In this document: positions 11,696 through 24,731 of the stretch, piece after piece
Layout of the letters: each line of letters starts with the position of its first letter
Numbering within the stretch: position 1 is the stretch's first letter
Assembly: GCA_958510875.1 (NCBI GenBank)
Contig: OY294070.1
Span: forward strand, 44,034,306 to 44,098,305
DNA: 64,000 bases
From: Endomychus coccineus
Taxonomy: Eukaryota; Arthropoda; Insecta; Coleoptera; Endomychidae
Reading direction: 5' to 3'
Notes under the pieces: generated by a model
Databases searched by the model: none
Told to the model about the DNA's origin: nothing
Seen by the model: the letters and a program-made list of their open reading frames with translations, nothing else
Made by a program: the position numbers and the translations under genes

Positions 11696-13015
11696 ATGCA
11701 GGTATCGCTGCCGTCATCGTCTACCGGGACCTACCAGAACAAACGTTGCAGTCACGTAACGGAACGAGTTTTTCGTCCGCTACAAGAAGTGCCGATCGAT
11801 ATCAAAAAAAAAGTTACGAGGGTGAAATATAACTTGAAAAATTTCGTAATTGAGATTTTGCACGGTCGTGGTATACAATTATATCATAAAGATATGCGAT
11901 TTTCTTTCAATGTCGTCGATGCGTATATTTGTGGATGGGAAATGTATCTTTTTCTAACCAATTTCGAGTCGTCACAACATCCATCGATATCATCGTTACC
12001 ATCGATATCGTCTTCGTCAGCAGCGACGGTGTGTTTATCAAGCGAAGTTGCTAACATCGTTGACTACATCAGTTTTATGAGGTGTACTTTTTTTCAAAGT
12101 TTGTTGTATATCGATAATTTTTTTGAAAGTTTGTTGCATATCGATGTGTTTTACAATCGATCGGCAATCATATACGCTCTGATATTCCGAGCGTTTAACG
12201 ACGATAGTTCGTCATTACACGATTTGTTGCAGTGTGACTCGGACATCGACATCGTTGTCATGTGCTTCAGACATATGTTCACGGAACACACGTATTACAA
12301 AATTAGTTTGCCGCATTTACTCGATAATCTCACAGCATTGAAAACGAAAAATTACTTGACGGATGTACGTCATGTTCGTAAACTGATTATGACATTTGTT
12401 CCTTATTGCTCGGCCGATCACACGAAAATTAAATTCGATAGCAATGTCACCTATCGAAAAATTGCGACTATCGCCGTTATATTTTTGTTGGCCACTCATA
12501 ATAGCCTGCAATCGAACGAAGAAGATGTTAATTTTCTGGAGGAATTGAAATTACATTGCTATCGCAATGTTCGGTGTTCGATTTTTACAGCAATTTCGTT
12601 GTTGTATCCGTTTATATCGAGTCCTCATCCATCGATCGACTCCCCACTGTATTACATTATCAATTCGAGAACCGATTCCGCAAACCATCTCAATGAGCGT
12701 ACACGACACATTTATTTGCTGTTGCGTGAGAGAACTAGGTCGACTGGGTTCTTCGAATTTTTTGTAGATTCGACGGTATCGCCGAGATCATTGAAAATGT
12801 TGGCATTACGATTTATTTTCACAAATCAGCATCTGATGTTTATTTTTTGCAAATACTATATCAATCGGTTAGAGCTGAATCATGAGATTCGTCACGCGTA
12901 CGATCGATACGGCATATTAAAGTACGATCTGGTTGGCCGACTCATCGACAAAATTGAAAAAACGTTCGTCAGGAATCGTGTTCGGCCATCGACACAATTG
13001 AATTTGAAAGTGTGA
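11696..13015 (+). CDS. Gene B, copy 4
   Basis: This is an intact 439-aa copy with a private Asp-to-Val change at residue 292 (GAT to GTT). It opens the first of the long units. Confidence 0.78.
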   Translation: MQVSLPSSSTGTYQNKRCSHVTERVFRPLQEVPIDIKKKVTRVKYNLKNFVIEILHGRGIQLYHKDMRFSFNVVDAYICGWEMYLFLTNFESSQHPSISSLPSISSSSAATVCLSSEVANIVDYISFMRCTFFQSLLYIDNFFESLLHIDVFYNRSAIIYALIFRAFNDDSSSLHDLLQCDSDIDIVVMCFRHMFTEHTYYKISLPHLLDNLTALKTKNYLTDVRHVRKLIMTFVPYCSADHTKIKFDSNVTYRKIATIAVIFLLATHNSLQSNEEDVNFLEELKLHCYRNVRCSIFTAISLLYPFISSPHPSIDSPLYYIINSRTDSANHLNERTRHIYLLLRERTRSTGFFEFFVDSTVSPRSLKMLALRFIFTNQHLMFIFCKYYINRLELNHEIRHAYDRYGILKYDLVGRLIDKIEKTFVRNRVRPSTQLNLKV

Positions 13016-13115
13016 AATTTATTAATAAAAATATATTCTCAAATGTTTTTGTTTTATTCTCCGTAATTGCAGTGATCCGATACATCACAGGGTCGTCAGT
13101 TCAAAAGATAACCGA

Positions 13116-14665
13116 ACCTCGAAGTAATCCACCGGTGGAATTTCGTTCCAACAAATTTCACTCGAGATAAAACTGTTCCAATCCTCGAACGAAAATTACG
13201 TTCAAAGTTTTTGCAGCTCGAAGAAATCCACCGGTGAGATTTCGTTTCGACAATCGATCGTTCGACGAGAGATTCTAGGCGGACAAAGTTTGTTCATCAG
13301 AAAATATATTACGATTTCATTTCTCGAACGAGAGTTACGTTCAAAGTTTTTGTAGCTCGAAGAAATCTACCGGTGGAATTTCGTTTCAACAATCAATCGT
13401 TCGACGAGAGATTCTAGACAGACAAAGTTTGTTCATCATAAAATAATTTACGATTTCATTTCTCGAACGAGAGTTACGTTCAAAGTTTTTGTAGCTCGAA
13501 GAAATCCACCGGTGGAATTTCGTTTCAACAAATTTCACTCGAAACAAAACTGTTTCATTCTTCGAACGAGAGTCACGTTCAAAAATTTTGAACTGTTTCA
13601 TTTCTCGAACGAGAGTAACGTTCAAAGTTTTTGCAGCTCGAAGAAGTCCACCGGTGGAATTTCGTTTCAACAACCAATCGTTCGACGAGAGATTCTAGGT
13701 GGACAACGTTTGTTCATCAGAAAATATTTTACGATTTCATTTCTCGAACGAGAGTTACGTTCAAAGTTTTTGCAGCTCGAAGAAATCCACCGGTGAGATT
13801 TCGTTTCCACAATCAATCGTTCGACGAGAGATTCTAGGCGAACAAAGTTTGTCCATCAGAAAATATTTTACGATTTCATTTTTCGAACGAGAGTTACGTT
13901 CAAAGTTTTTGTAGCTCGAAGAAATCCACCGGTGGAATTTCGTTCCAACAAATTTCACTCGAGATAAAACTGTTTCATTCCTCGAATGAAAATTACGTTC
14001 AAAGTTTTTGCAGCTCGAAGAAATCCACCGGTGAGATTTTGTTTCAACAAATTTCATTCGAGACAAAACTGTTTCTCGATGACGCTAGTGCGCATGACGA
14101 GGAACTTGGAGATCTGTTCGACGAAAGATTCTAGGCGGACAGAGTTTGTTCATCAGAATATATTTTACGATTTCATTTCTCGAACGAGAGTTACGTTCAA
14201 ATTTTTTGCAGCTCGAAGAAATTCGCCGGTGAAATTTCGTTCCAACAAATTTTACTCGATATAAAACTGCTTTTCGATAACGCTCGTGTGCATGACAAGG
14301 AACATATGAACGAAAGTTACGTTCGGAAAGAGACACGATCGATACGTTGACTATGATTCGTTTGAAGCGAAAAGTCACGCAACAAAATTCCGAATTGTAG
14401 AAGTTGATCGGTGACAAATTTATCCGACCAAATTTCTCGACAAGAAAATATTTTACAATTTCATCTCTCGAATAAGCGTAACGTTGAGAACGAAGAACGA
14501 TCGATGCGTTGACTACTACCGTCTTGTCTAGCGATACGTCCTGAAAGTCGTTCGGTGAGACATCCAACAGATGAATTTCGTTCACCAGACAATATTCTAC
14601 AAATTTAATCCTCGAACGATGATTACGTTCAAAATGAGAAACGAGCGATACGTTGATCACTATTC
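13116..14665. repeat. hr-like repeat block, expanded, unit 4
   Basis: Cores lie at 13131, 13230, 13369, 13508, 13650, 13789, 13928 and 14027 with a degenerate one near 14226. Spacings are 99, 139, 139, 142, 139, 139 and 99. It is about 578 bp longer than the unit 2 block, by addition of whole repeats. Because 99 is a multiple of three, long repetitive open frames appear on both strands; I treat these as by-products. Confidence 0.85.
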
Positions 14666-14928
14666 TTTCAGAGCGATGGGTCATGCAGCAAAATTGTGAA
14701 CCGTTCGTTAGAAGTGAAATTACATCGAAAATATAAAACATTCCTTGATACACGGAAGGATATATTTCAAGAACCATTTTCCATACCACAAACGAATACG
14801 GCTGCATATTTCCGTTTTCTTCCTTTACAATGCAGTGCATATATATATGTTCCCAAGTAACGTACGGTTCAGTTCGCAATCGTAGTTTGTACGACATCGT
14901 TCGACCAAATCGATCATAATACCGTAAT

Positions 14929-15513
14929 ATGTCAGATAAAAACGAAAAATTATTGTCCGGTGTGACAGCTAGTGAACAATCCAAAAAACGTTAGATACGG
15001 TGGAGACCGCTGGAAAGAACATGCGAAGCGATGGAGGATTGTGCAGTTCGCAATCGTAGTTTGTACGACATCGTTCGACCAAATCGATCATTCTGCCGTA
15101 ACATTACAGATAAAAACGAAAAATTATTGTCCGGTGTGACAGCTAGTGAACAATCCAAAAAACGTGAGATACGGTGGAGACCGCTGGAAAGAACATGCGA
15201 AGCGATGGAGGATTGTGCAGTTCGCAATCGTAGTTTGTACGACATCGTTCGACCAAATCGATCATTCTACCGTAACATTACAGATAAAAACGAAAAATTA
15301 TTGTCCGGTGTGACAGCTAGTGAACAATCCAAAAAACGTGAGATACGTTGGAGACCGCTGGAAAGAACATGCGAAGCGATGGAGGATTGGTCGGACCTCT
15401 ACGATGCCATCTGGCGACAACTCGATTATGAAGAGAATTATGACAAATATGAGCTAGAAGAATATGAATTTCAACAATTTTGTGAAAAATGGCTGGGAGA
15501 AGACAGTAAATAA
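14929..15513 (+). pseudogene. Gene A, copy 4: three modules, early stop
   Basis: The ATG at 14929 has the usual promoter, but codon 22 is TAG (14992-14994), a one-base change from the GAG seen at this place in other copies. Reading could restart at an in-frame ATG at 15031, giving 160 aa with the rest of module one, two more modules and the acidic tail. Without the stop the gene would be the 194-aa type seen in copy 5. It may be a true null allele of one array copy, or a consensus error. Confidence 0.7.
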
Positions 15514-16146
15514 AAATATCATATCTACTGTATTGTTTATATTTTCACCTGTCCCACTATGCAATTCCAATTTTGCTACTACGATTCGATAGAATTTCTT
15601 TCTCGCACGAGAGTAACGTTCAGAACGAGAAACGATTGATACGTTGACTATCGTTCTTTCTAGCAACGAGTCATTGAAGTCATTCGATGAGAAATCCAAC
15701 AGACGAATTTCGTTCACCAAACAATATCCTACAATTCCATTTCTCGAACGATATGTTGACTACGATTCGTTTAGTAGCCAAGTTCTCTCCGAACGAAAGT
15801 TACGTTTGGACATAGGAACGAGTGATACATTGACAATTATCCGTTTCAATTTACAATTTCATTTCTTGAACGAGAACTACGTTCAGAAACAAGAACGATT
15901 GATGCGGTCGGTGAAAAATTTGGACGACAGAATTTCTTGACAAGAAAATATTTTACAATTTCATTCCTCGAACGAGAGTAACGTTCAACTTTTTATCAAA
16001 CGACTTCAACGATTCGGATTTTTGCTGCGCATCAGTTGTTCCTCCTCCAGACGTCGACAGCAATATAAAGAGAACGTGATCACGAAGCCACTAGTGCGAT
16101 TCGACACATCAGATAGATATTACGATAGTTGGAACATAAAACCGAT

Positions 16147-17466
16147 ATGCAGGTATCGCTGCCGTCATCGTCTACCGGGACCTACCAGAACAAACGTTGC
16201 AGTCACGTAACGGAACGAGTTTTTCGTCCGCTACAAGAAGTGCCGATCGATATCAAAAAAAAAGTTACGAGGGTGAAATATAACTTGAAAAATTTCGTAA
16301 TTGAGATTTTGCACGGTCGTGGTATACAATTATATCATAAAGATATGCGATTTTCTTTCAATGTCGTCGATGCGTATATTTGTGGATGGGAAATGTATCT
16401 TTTTCTAACCAATTTCGAGTCGTCACAACATCCATCGATATCATCGTTACCATCGATATCGTCTTCGTCAGCAGCGACGGTGTGTTTATCAAGCGAAGTT
16501 GCTAACATCGTTGACTACATCAGTTTTATGAGGTGTACTTTTTTTCAAAGTTTGTTGTATATCGATAATTTTTTTGAAAGTTTGTTGCATATCGATGTGT
16601 TTTACAATCGATCGGCAATCATATACGCTCTGATATTCGGAGCGTTTAACGACGATAGTTCGTCATTACACGATTTGTTGCAGTGTGACTCGGACATCGA
16701 CATCGTTGTCATGTGCTTCAGACATATGTTCACGGAACACACGTATTACAAAATTAGTTTGCCGCATTTACTCGATAATCTCACAGCATTGAAAACGAAA
16801 AATTACTTGACGGATGTACGTCATGTTCGTAAACTGATTATGACATTTGTTCCTTATTGCTCGGCCGATCACACGAAAATTAAATTCGATAGCAATGTCA
16901 CCTATCGAAAAATTGCGACTGTCGCCGTTATATTTTTGTTGGCCACTCATAATAGCCTGCAATCGAACGAAGAAGATGTTAATTTTCTGGAGGAATTGAA
17001 ATTACATTGCTATCGCAATGATCGGTGTTCGATTTTTACAGCAATTTCGTTGTTGTATCCGTTTATATCGAGTCCTCATCCATCGATCGACTCCCCACTG
17101 TATTACATTATCAATTCGAGAACCGATTCCGCAAACCATCTCAATGAGCGAACACGACACATTTATTTGCTGTTGCGTGAGAGAACTAGGTCGACTGGGT
17201 TCTTCGAATTTTTTGTAGATTCGACGGTATCGCCGAGATCATTGAAAATGTTGGCATTACGATTTATTTTCACAAATCAGCATCTGATGTTTATTTTTTG
17301 CAAATACTATATCAATCGGTTAGAGCTGAATCATGAGATTCGTCACGCGTACGATCGATACGGCATATTAAAGTACGATCTGGTTGGCCGACTCATCGAC
17401 AAAATTGAAAAAACGTTCGTCAGGAATCGTGTTCGGCCATCGACACAATTGAATTTGAAAGTGTGA
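16147..17466 (+). CDS. Gene B, copy 5
   Basis: This is an intact 439-aa copy with two private replacements, Arg165Gly and Ile259Val, and one silent change in the GAGCGTACA stretch. It lies between the two longest units. Confidence 0.78.
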   Translation: MQVSLPSSSTGTYQNKRCSHVTERVFRPLQEVPIDIKKKVTRVKYNLKNFVIEILHGRGIQLYHKDMRFSFNVVDAYICGWEMYLFLTNFESSQHPSISSLPSISSSSAATVCLSSEVANIVDYISFMRCTFFQSLLYIDNFFESLLHIDVFYNRSAIIYALIFGAFNDDSSSLHDLLQCDSDIDIVVMCFRHMFTEHTYYKISLPHLLDNLTALKTKNYLTDVRHVRKLIMTFVPYCSADHTKIKFDSNVTYRKIATVAVIFLLATHNSLQSNEEDVNFLEELKLHCYRNDRCSIFTAISLLYPFISSPHPSIDSPLYYIINSRTDSANHLNERTRHIYLLLRERTRSTGFFEFFVDSTVSPRSLKMLALRFIFTNQHLMFIFCKYYINRLELNHEIRHAYDRYGILKYDLVGRLIDKIEKTFVRNRVRPSTQLNLKV

Positions 17467-17566
17467 AATTTATTAATAAAAATATATTCTCAAATGTTTT
17501 TGTTTTATTCTCCGTAATTGCAGTGATCCGATACATCACAGGGTCGTCAGTTCAAAAGATAACCGA

Positions 17567-19116
17567 ACCTCGAAGTAATCCACCGGTGGAATTTCGTTCC
17601 AACAAATTTCACTCGAGATAAAACTGTTCCATTCCTCGAACGAAAATTACGTTCAAAGTTTTTGCAGCTCGAAGAAATCCACCGGTGAGATTTCGTTTCG
17701 ACAATCGATCGTTCGACGAGAGATTCTAGGCGGACAAAGTTTGTTCATCAGAAAATATTTTACGATTTCATTTCTCGAACGAGAGTTACGTTCAAAGTTT
17801 TTGTAGCTCGAAGAAATCTACCGGTGGAATTTCGTTTCAACAATCGATCGTTCGACGAGAGATTCTAGACAGACAAAGTTTGTTCATCATAAAATAATTT
17901 ACGATTTCATTTCTCGAACGAGAGTTACGTTCAAAGTTTTTGTAGCTCGAAGAAATCCACCGGTGGAATTTCGTTTCAACAAATTTCACTCGAAACAAAA
18001 CTGTTTCATTCTTCGAACGAGAGTCACGTTCAAAAATTTTGAACTGTTTCATTTCTCGAACGAGAGTAACGTTCAAAGTTTTTGCAGCTCGAAGAAGTTC
18101 ACCGGTGGAATTTCGTTTCAACAACCAATCGTTCGACGAGAGATTCTAGGTGGACAACGTTTGTTCATCAGAAAATATTTTACGATTTAATTTCTCGAAC
18201 GAGAGTTACGTTCAAAGTTTTTGCAGCTCGAAGAAATCCACCGGTGAGATTTCGTTTCCACAATCAATCGTTCGACGAGAGATTCTAGGCGAACAAAGTT
18301 TGTCCATCAGAAAATATTTTACGATTTCATTTTTCGAACGAGAGTTACGTTCAAAGTTTTTGTAGCTCGAAGAAATCCACCGGTGGAATTTCGTTCCAAC
18401 AAATTTCACTCGAGATAAAACTGTTTCATTCCTCGAATGAAAATTACGTTCAAAGTTTTTGCAGCTCGAAGAAATCCACCGGTGAGATTTCGTTTCAACA
18501 AATTTCATTCGAGACAAAACTGTTTCTCGATGGCGCTAGTGCGCATGACGAGGAACTTGGAGATCTGTTCGACGAAAGATTCTAGGCGGACAGAGTTTGT
18601 TCATCAGAATATATTTTACGATTTCATTTCTCGAACGAGAGTTACGTTCAAATTTTTTGCAGCTCGAAGAAATTCGCCGGTGAAATTTCGTTCCAACAAA
18701 TTTTACTCGATATAAAACTGCTTTTCGATAACGCTCGTGTGCATGACAAGGAACATATGAACGAAAGTTACGTTCGGAAAGAGACACGATCGATACGTTG
18801 ACTATGATTCGTTTGAAGCGAAAAGTCACGCAACAAAATTCCGAATTGTAGAAGTTGATCGGTGACAAATTTATCCGACCAAATTTTACGACAAGAAAAT
18901 ATTTTACAATTTCATCTCTCGAATAAGCGTAACGTTGAGAACGAAGAACGATCGATGCGTTGACTACTACCGTCTTGTCTAGCGATACGTCCTGAAAGTC
19001 GTTCGGTGAGACATCCAACAGATGAATTTCGTTCACCAGACAATATTCTACAAATTTATTCCTCGAACGATGATTACGTTCAAAATGAGAAACGAGCGAT
19101 ACGTTGATCACTATTC
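17567..19116. repeat. hr-like repeat block, expanded, unit 5
   Basis: This block has the same expanded layout as unit 4, offset by 4,451 bp, including the insertion that makes one spacing 142 bp. A few single-base differences separate it from unit 4. Confidence 0.85.
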
Positions 19117-19379
19117 TTTCAGAGCGATGGGTCATGCAGCAAAATTGTGAACTGTTCGTTAGAAGTGAAATTACATCGAAAATATAAAACATTCCTTGAT
19201 ACACGGAAGGATATATTTCAAGAACCATTTTCCATACCACAAACGAATACGGCTGCATATTTCCGTTTTCTTCCTTTACAATGCAGTGCATATATATATG
19301 TTCCCAAGTAACGTACGGTTCAGTTCGCAATCGTAGTTTGTACGACATCGTTCGACCAAATCGATCATAATACCGTAAT

Positions 19380-19964
19380 ATGTCAGATAAAAACGAAAAA
19401 TTATTGTCCGGTGTGACAGCTAGTGAACAATCCAAAAAACGTGAGATACGGCGGAGACCGCTGGAAAGAACATGCGAAGCGATGGAGGATTGTGCAGTTC
19501 GCAATCGTAGTTTGTACGACATCGTTCGACCAAATCGATCATTCTGCCGTAACATTACAGATAAAAACGAAAAATTATTGTCCGGTGTGACAGCTAGTGA
19601 ACAATCCAAAAAACGTGAGATACGGTGGAGACCGCTGGAAAGAACATGCGAAGCGATGGAGGATTGTGCAGTTCGCAATCGTAGTTTGTACGACATCGTT
19701 CGACCAAATCGATCATTCTACCGTAACATTACAGATAAAAACGAAAAATTATTGTCCGGTTTGACAGCTAGTGAACAATCCAAAAAACGTGAGATACGTT
19801 GGAGACCGCTGGAAAGAACATGCGAAGCGATGGAGGATTGGTCGGACCTCTACGATGCCATCTGGCGACAACTCGATTATGAAGAGAATTATGACAAATA
19901 TGAGCTAGAAGAATATGAATTTCAACAATTTTGTGAAAAATGGCTGGGAGAAGACAGTAAATAA
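19380..19964 (+). CDS. Gene A, copy 5: three-module form, 194 aa
   Basis: This is an open three-module version: two complete 58-aa modules, a third, and the acidic tail with LDYEEN in place of LEYEEN. Two private changes are seen, Trp to Arg at residue 25 and a Val-to-Leu in the third module (SGLTASEQ). It shows that module number varies in frame. Confidence 0.72.
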   Translation: MSDKNEKLLSGVTASEQSKKREIRRRPLERTCEAMEDCAVRNRSLYDIVRPNRSFCRNITDKNEKLLSGVTASEQSKKREIRWRPLERTCEAMEDCAVRNRSLYDIVRPNRSFYRNITDKNEKLLSGLTASEQSKKREIRWRPLERTCEAMEDWSDLYDAIWRQLDYEENYDKYELEEYEFQQFCEKWLGEDSK

Positions 19965-20597
19965 AAATATTATATCTACTGTATTGTTTATATTTTCACC
20001 TGTCCCACTATGCAATTCCAATTTTGCTACTACGATTCGATAGAATTTCTTTCTCGCACGAGAGTAACGTTCAGAACGAGAAATGATTGATACGTTGACT
20101 ATCGTTCTTTCTAGCAACGAGTCATTGAAGTCATTCGATGAGAAATCCAACAGACGAATTTCGTTCACCAAACAATATCCTACAATTCCATTTCTCGAAC
20201 GATATGTTGACTACGATTCGTTTAGTAGCCAAGTTCTCTCCGAACGAAAGTTACGTTTGGACATAGGAACGAGTGATACATTGACAATTATCCGTTTCAA
20301 TTTACAATTTCATTTCTTGAACGAGAACTACGTTCAGAAACAAGAACGATTGATGCGGTCGGTGAAAAATTTGGACGACAAAATTTCTTGACAAGAAAAT
20401 ATTTTACAATTTCATTCCTCGAACGAGAGTAACGTTCAACTTTTCATCAAACGACTTCAACGATTCGGAATTTTGCTGCGCATCAGTTGTTCCTCCTCCA
20501 GACGTCGACAGCAATATAAAGAGAACGTGATCACGAAGCCACTAGTGCGATTCGACACATCAGATAGATATTACGATAGTTGGAACATAAAACCGAT

Positions 20598-21917
20598 ATG
20601 CAGGTATCGCTACCGTCATCGTCTACCGAGACCTACCAGAACAAACGTTGCAGTCACGTAACGGAACGAGTTTTTCGTCCGCTACAAGAAGTGCCGATCG
20701 ATATCAAAAAAAAAAGTTACGAGGGTGAAATATAACTTGAAAAATTTCGTAATTGAGATTTTGCACGGTCGTGGTATACAATTATATCATAAAGATATGC
20801 GATTTTCTTTCAATGTCGTCGATGCGTATATTTGTGGATGGGAAATGTATCTTTTTCTAACCAATTTCGAGTCGTCACAACATCCATCGATATCATCGTT
20901 ACCATCGATATCGTCTTCGTCAGCAGCGACGGTGTGTTTATCAAGCGAAGTTGCTAACATCGTTGACTACATCAGTTTTATGAGGTGTACTTTTTTCAAA
21001 GTTTGTTGTATATCGATAATTTTTTTGAAAGTTTGTTGCATATCGATGTGTTTTACAATCGATCGGCAATCATATACGCTCTGATATTCCGAGCGTTTAA
21101 CGACGATAGTTCGTCATTACACGATTTGTTGCAGTGTGACTCGGACATCGACATCGTTGTCATGTGCTTCAGACATATGTTCACGGAACACACGTATTAC
21201 AAAATTAGTTTGCCGCATTTACTCGATAATCTCACAGCATTGAAAACGAAAAATTACTTGACGGATGTACGTCATGTTCGTAAACTGATTATGACATTTG
21301 TTCCTTATTGCTCGGCCGATCACACGAAAATTAAATTCGATAGCAATGTCACCTATCGAAAAATTGCGACTATCGCCGTTATATTTTTGTTGGCCACTCA
21401 TAATAGCCTGCAATCGAACGAAGAAGATGTTAATTTTCTGGAGGAATTGAAATTACATTGCTATCGCAATGATCGGTGTTCGATTTTTACAGCAATTTCG
21501 TTGTTGTATCCGTTTATATCGAGTCCTCATCCATCGATCGACTCCCCACTGTATTACATTATCAATTCGAGAACCGATTCCGCAAACCATCTCAATGAGC
21601 GTACACGACACATTTATTTGCTGTTGCGTGAGAGAACTAGGTCGACTGGGTTCTTCGAATTTTTTGTAGATTCGACGGTATCGCCGAGATCATTGAAAAT
21701 GTTGGCATTACGATTTATTTTCACAAATCAGCATCTGATGTTTATTTTTTGCAAATACTATATCAATCGGTTAGAGCTGAATCATGAGATTCGTCACGCG
21801 TACGATCGATACGGCATATTAAAGTACGATCTGGTTGGCCGACTCATCGACAAAATTGAAAAAACGTTCGTCAGGAATCGTGTTCGGCCATCGACACAAT
21901 TGAATTTGAAAGTGTGA
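20598..21917 (+). pseudogene. Gene B, copy 6: two offsetting frame breaks
   Basis: The A run at 20706-20715 has ten bases instead of nine, and the T run at 20991-20996 has six instead of seven. The first shift leads quickly to a stop in the shifted frame; the second restores the original frame for the last part of the gene. As written the copy is broken, although the total length is unchanged. Both changes are in homopolymers, so consensus error is a strong alternative to real decay. Confidence 0.75.
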
Positions 21918-22017
21918 AATTTATTAATAAAAACATATTCTCAAATGTTTTTGTTTTATTCTCCGTAATTGCAGTGATCCGATACATCACAGGGTCGTCA
22001 GTTCAAAAGATAACCGA

Positions 22018-23424
22018 ACCTCGAAGTAATCCACCGGTGGAATTTCGTTCCAACAAATTTCACTCGAGATAAAACTGTTCCATTCCTCGAACGAAAATTA
22101 CGTTCAAAGTTTTTGCAGCTCGAAGAAATCCACCGGTGAGATTTCGTTTCGACAATCGATCGTTCGACGAGAGATTCTAGGCGGACAAAGTTTGATCATC
22201 AGAAAATATTTTACGATTTCATTTCTCGAACGAGAGTTACGTTCAAAGTTTTTGTAGCTCGAAGAAATCTACCGGTGGAATTTCGTTTCAACAATCAATC
22301 GTTCGACGAGAGATTCTAGACAGACAAAGTTTGTTCATCATAAAATAATTTACGATTTCATTTCTCGAACGAGAGTTACGTTCAAAGTTTTTGTAGCTCG
22401 AAGAAATCCACCGGTGGAATTTCGTTTCAACAACCAATCGTTCGACGAGAGATTCTAGGTGGACAACGTTTGTTCATCAGAATATATTTTACGATTTCAT
22501 TTCTCGAACGAGAGTTACGTTCAAAGTTTTTGCAGCTCGAAGAAATCCACCGGTGAGATTTCGTTTCCACAATCAATCGTTCGACGAGAGATTCTAGGCG
22601 AACAAAGTTTGTCCATCAGAAAATATTTTACGATTTCATTTTTCGAACGAGAGTTACGTTCAAAGTTTTTTAGCTCGAAGAAATCCACCGGTGGAATTTC
22701 GTTCCAACAAATTTCACTCGAGATAAAACTGTTTCATTCCTCGAATGAAAATTACGTTCAAAGTTTTTGCAGCTCGAAGAAATCCACCGGTGAGATTTCG
22801 TTTCAACAAATTTCATTCGAGACAAAACTGTTTCTCGATGGCGCTAGTGCGCATGACGAGGAACTTGGAGATCTGTTCGACGAAAGATTCTAGGCGGACA
22901 TAGTTTGTTCATCAGAATATATTTTACGATTTCATTTCTCGAACGAGAGTTACGTTCAAATTTTTTGCAGCTCGAAGAAATTCGCCGGTGAAATTTCGTT
23001 CCAACAAATTTTACTCGATATAAAACTGCTTTTCGATAACGCTCGTGTGCATGACAAGGAACATATGAACGAAAGTTACGTTCGGAAAGAGACACGATCG
23101 ATACGTTGACTATGATTCGTTTGAAGCGAAAAGTCACGCAACAAAATTCCGAATTGTAGAAGTTGATCGGTGACAAATTTATCCGACCAAATTTCTCGAC
23201 AAGAAAATATTTTACAATTTCATCTCTCGAATAAGCGTAACGTTGAGAACGAAGAACGATCGATGCGTTGACTACTACCGTCTTGTCTAGCGATACGTCC
23301 TGAAAGTCGTTCGGTGAGACATCCAACAGATGAATTTCATTCACCAGACAATATTCTACAAATTTATTCCTCGAACGATGATTACGTTCAAAATGAGAAA
23401 CGAGCGATACGTTGATCACTATTC
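22018..23424. repeat. hr-like repeat block, expanded, unit 6
   Basis: Cores lie at 22033, 22132, 22271, 22410, 22549, 22687 and 22786, plus a degenerate one near 22985. Compared with units 4 and 5 it lacks the 142-bp segment and one base in one spacer (138 instead of 139). Confidence 0.85.
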
Positions 23425-23687
23425 TTTCAGAGCGATGGGTCATGCAGCAAAATTGTGAACCGTTCGTTAGAAGTGAAATTACATCGAAAATATAAAACAT
23501 TCCTTGATACACGGAAGGATATATTTCAAGAACCATTTTCCATACCACAAACGAATACGGCTGCATATTTCCGTTTTCTTCCTTTACAATGCAGTGCATA
23601 TATATATGTTCCCAAGTAACGTACGGTTCAGTTCGCAATCGTAGTTTGTACGACATCGTTCGACCAAATCGATCATAATACCGTAAT

Positions 23688-24098
23688 ATGTCAGATAAAA
23701 ACGAAAAATTATTGTCCGGTGTGACAGCTAGTGAACAATCCAAAAAACGTGAGATACGGTGGAGACCGCTGGAAAGAACATGCGAAGCGATGGAGGATTG
23801 TGCAGTTCGCAATCGTAGTTTGTACGACATCGTTCGACCAAATCGATCATTCTACCGTAACATTACAGATAAAAACGAAAAATTATTGTCCGGTGTGACA
23901 GCTAGTGAACAATCCAAAAAACGTGAGATACGTTGGAGACCGCTGGAAAGAACATGCGAAGCGATGGAGGATTGGTCGGACCTCTACGATGCCATCTGGC
24001 GACAACTCGATTATGAAGAGAATTATGACAAATATGAGCTAGAAGAATATGAATTTCAACAATTTTGTGAAAAATGGCTGGGAGAAGACAGTAAATAA
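23688..24098 (+). CDS. Gene A, copy 6
   Basis: This 136-aa, two-module copy belongs to the central block by sequence: both modules carry NEKLL and REIRW, and the tail has LDYEEN. It marks the end of the central block of long units. Confidence 0.72.
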   Translation: MSDKNEKLLSGVTASEQSKKREIRWRPLERTCEAMEDCAVRNRSLYDIVRPNRSFYRNITDKNEKLLSGVTASEQSKKREIRWRPLERTCEAMEDWSDLYDAIWRQLDYEENYDKYELEEYEFQQFCEKWLGEDSK

Positions 24099-24731
24099 AA
24101 ATATTATATCTACTGTATTGTTTATATTTTCACCTGTCTCACTATGCAATTCCAATTTTGCTACTAAGATTCGATAGAATTTCTTTCTCGCACGAGAGTA
24201 ACGTTCAGAACGAGAAACGATTGATACGTTGACTATCGTTCTTTCTAGCAACGAGTCATTGAAGTCATTCGATGAGAAATCCAACAGACGAATTTCGTTC
24301 ACCAAACAATATCCTACAATTCCATTTCTCGAACGATATGTTGACTACGATTCGTTTAGTAGCCAAGTTCTCTCCGAACGAAAGTTACGTTTCGACATAG
24401 GAACGAGTGATACATTGACAATTATCCGTTTCAATTTACAATTTCATTTCTTGAACGAGAACTACGTTCAGAAACAAGAACGATTGATGCGGTCGGTGAA
24501 AAATTTGGACGACAAAATTTCTTGACAAGAAAATATTTTACAATTTCATTCCTCGAACGAGAGTAACGTTCAACTTTTCATCAAACGACTTCAACGATTC
24601 GGAATTTTGCTGCGCATCAGTTGTTCCTCCTCCAGACGTCGACAGCAATATAAAGAGAACGTGATCACGAAGCCACTAGTGCGATTCGACACATCAGATA
24701 GATATTACGATAGTTGGAACATAAAACCGAT

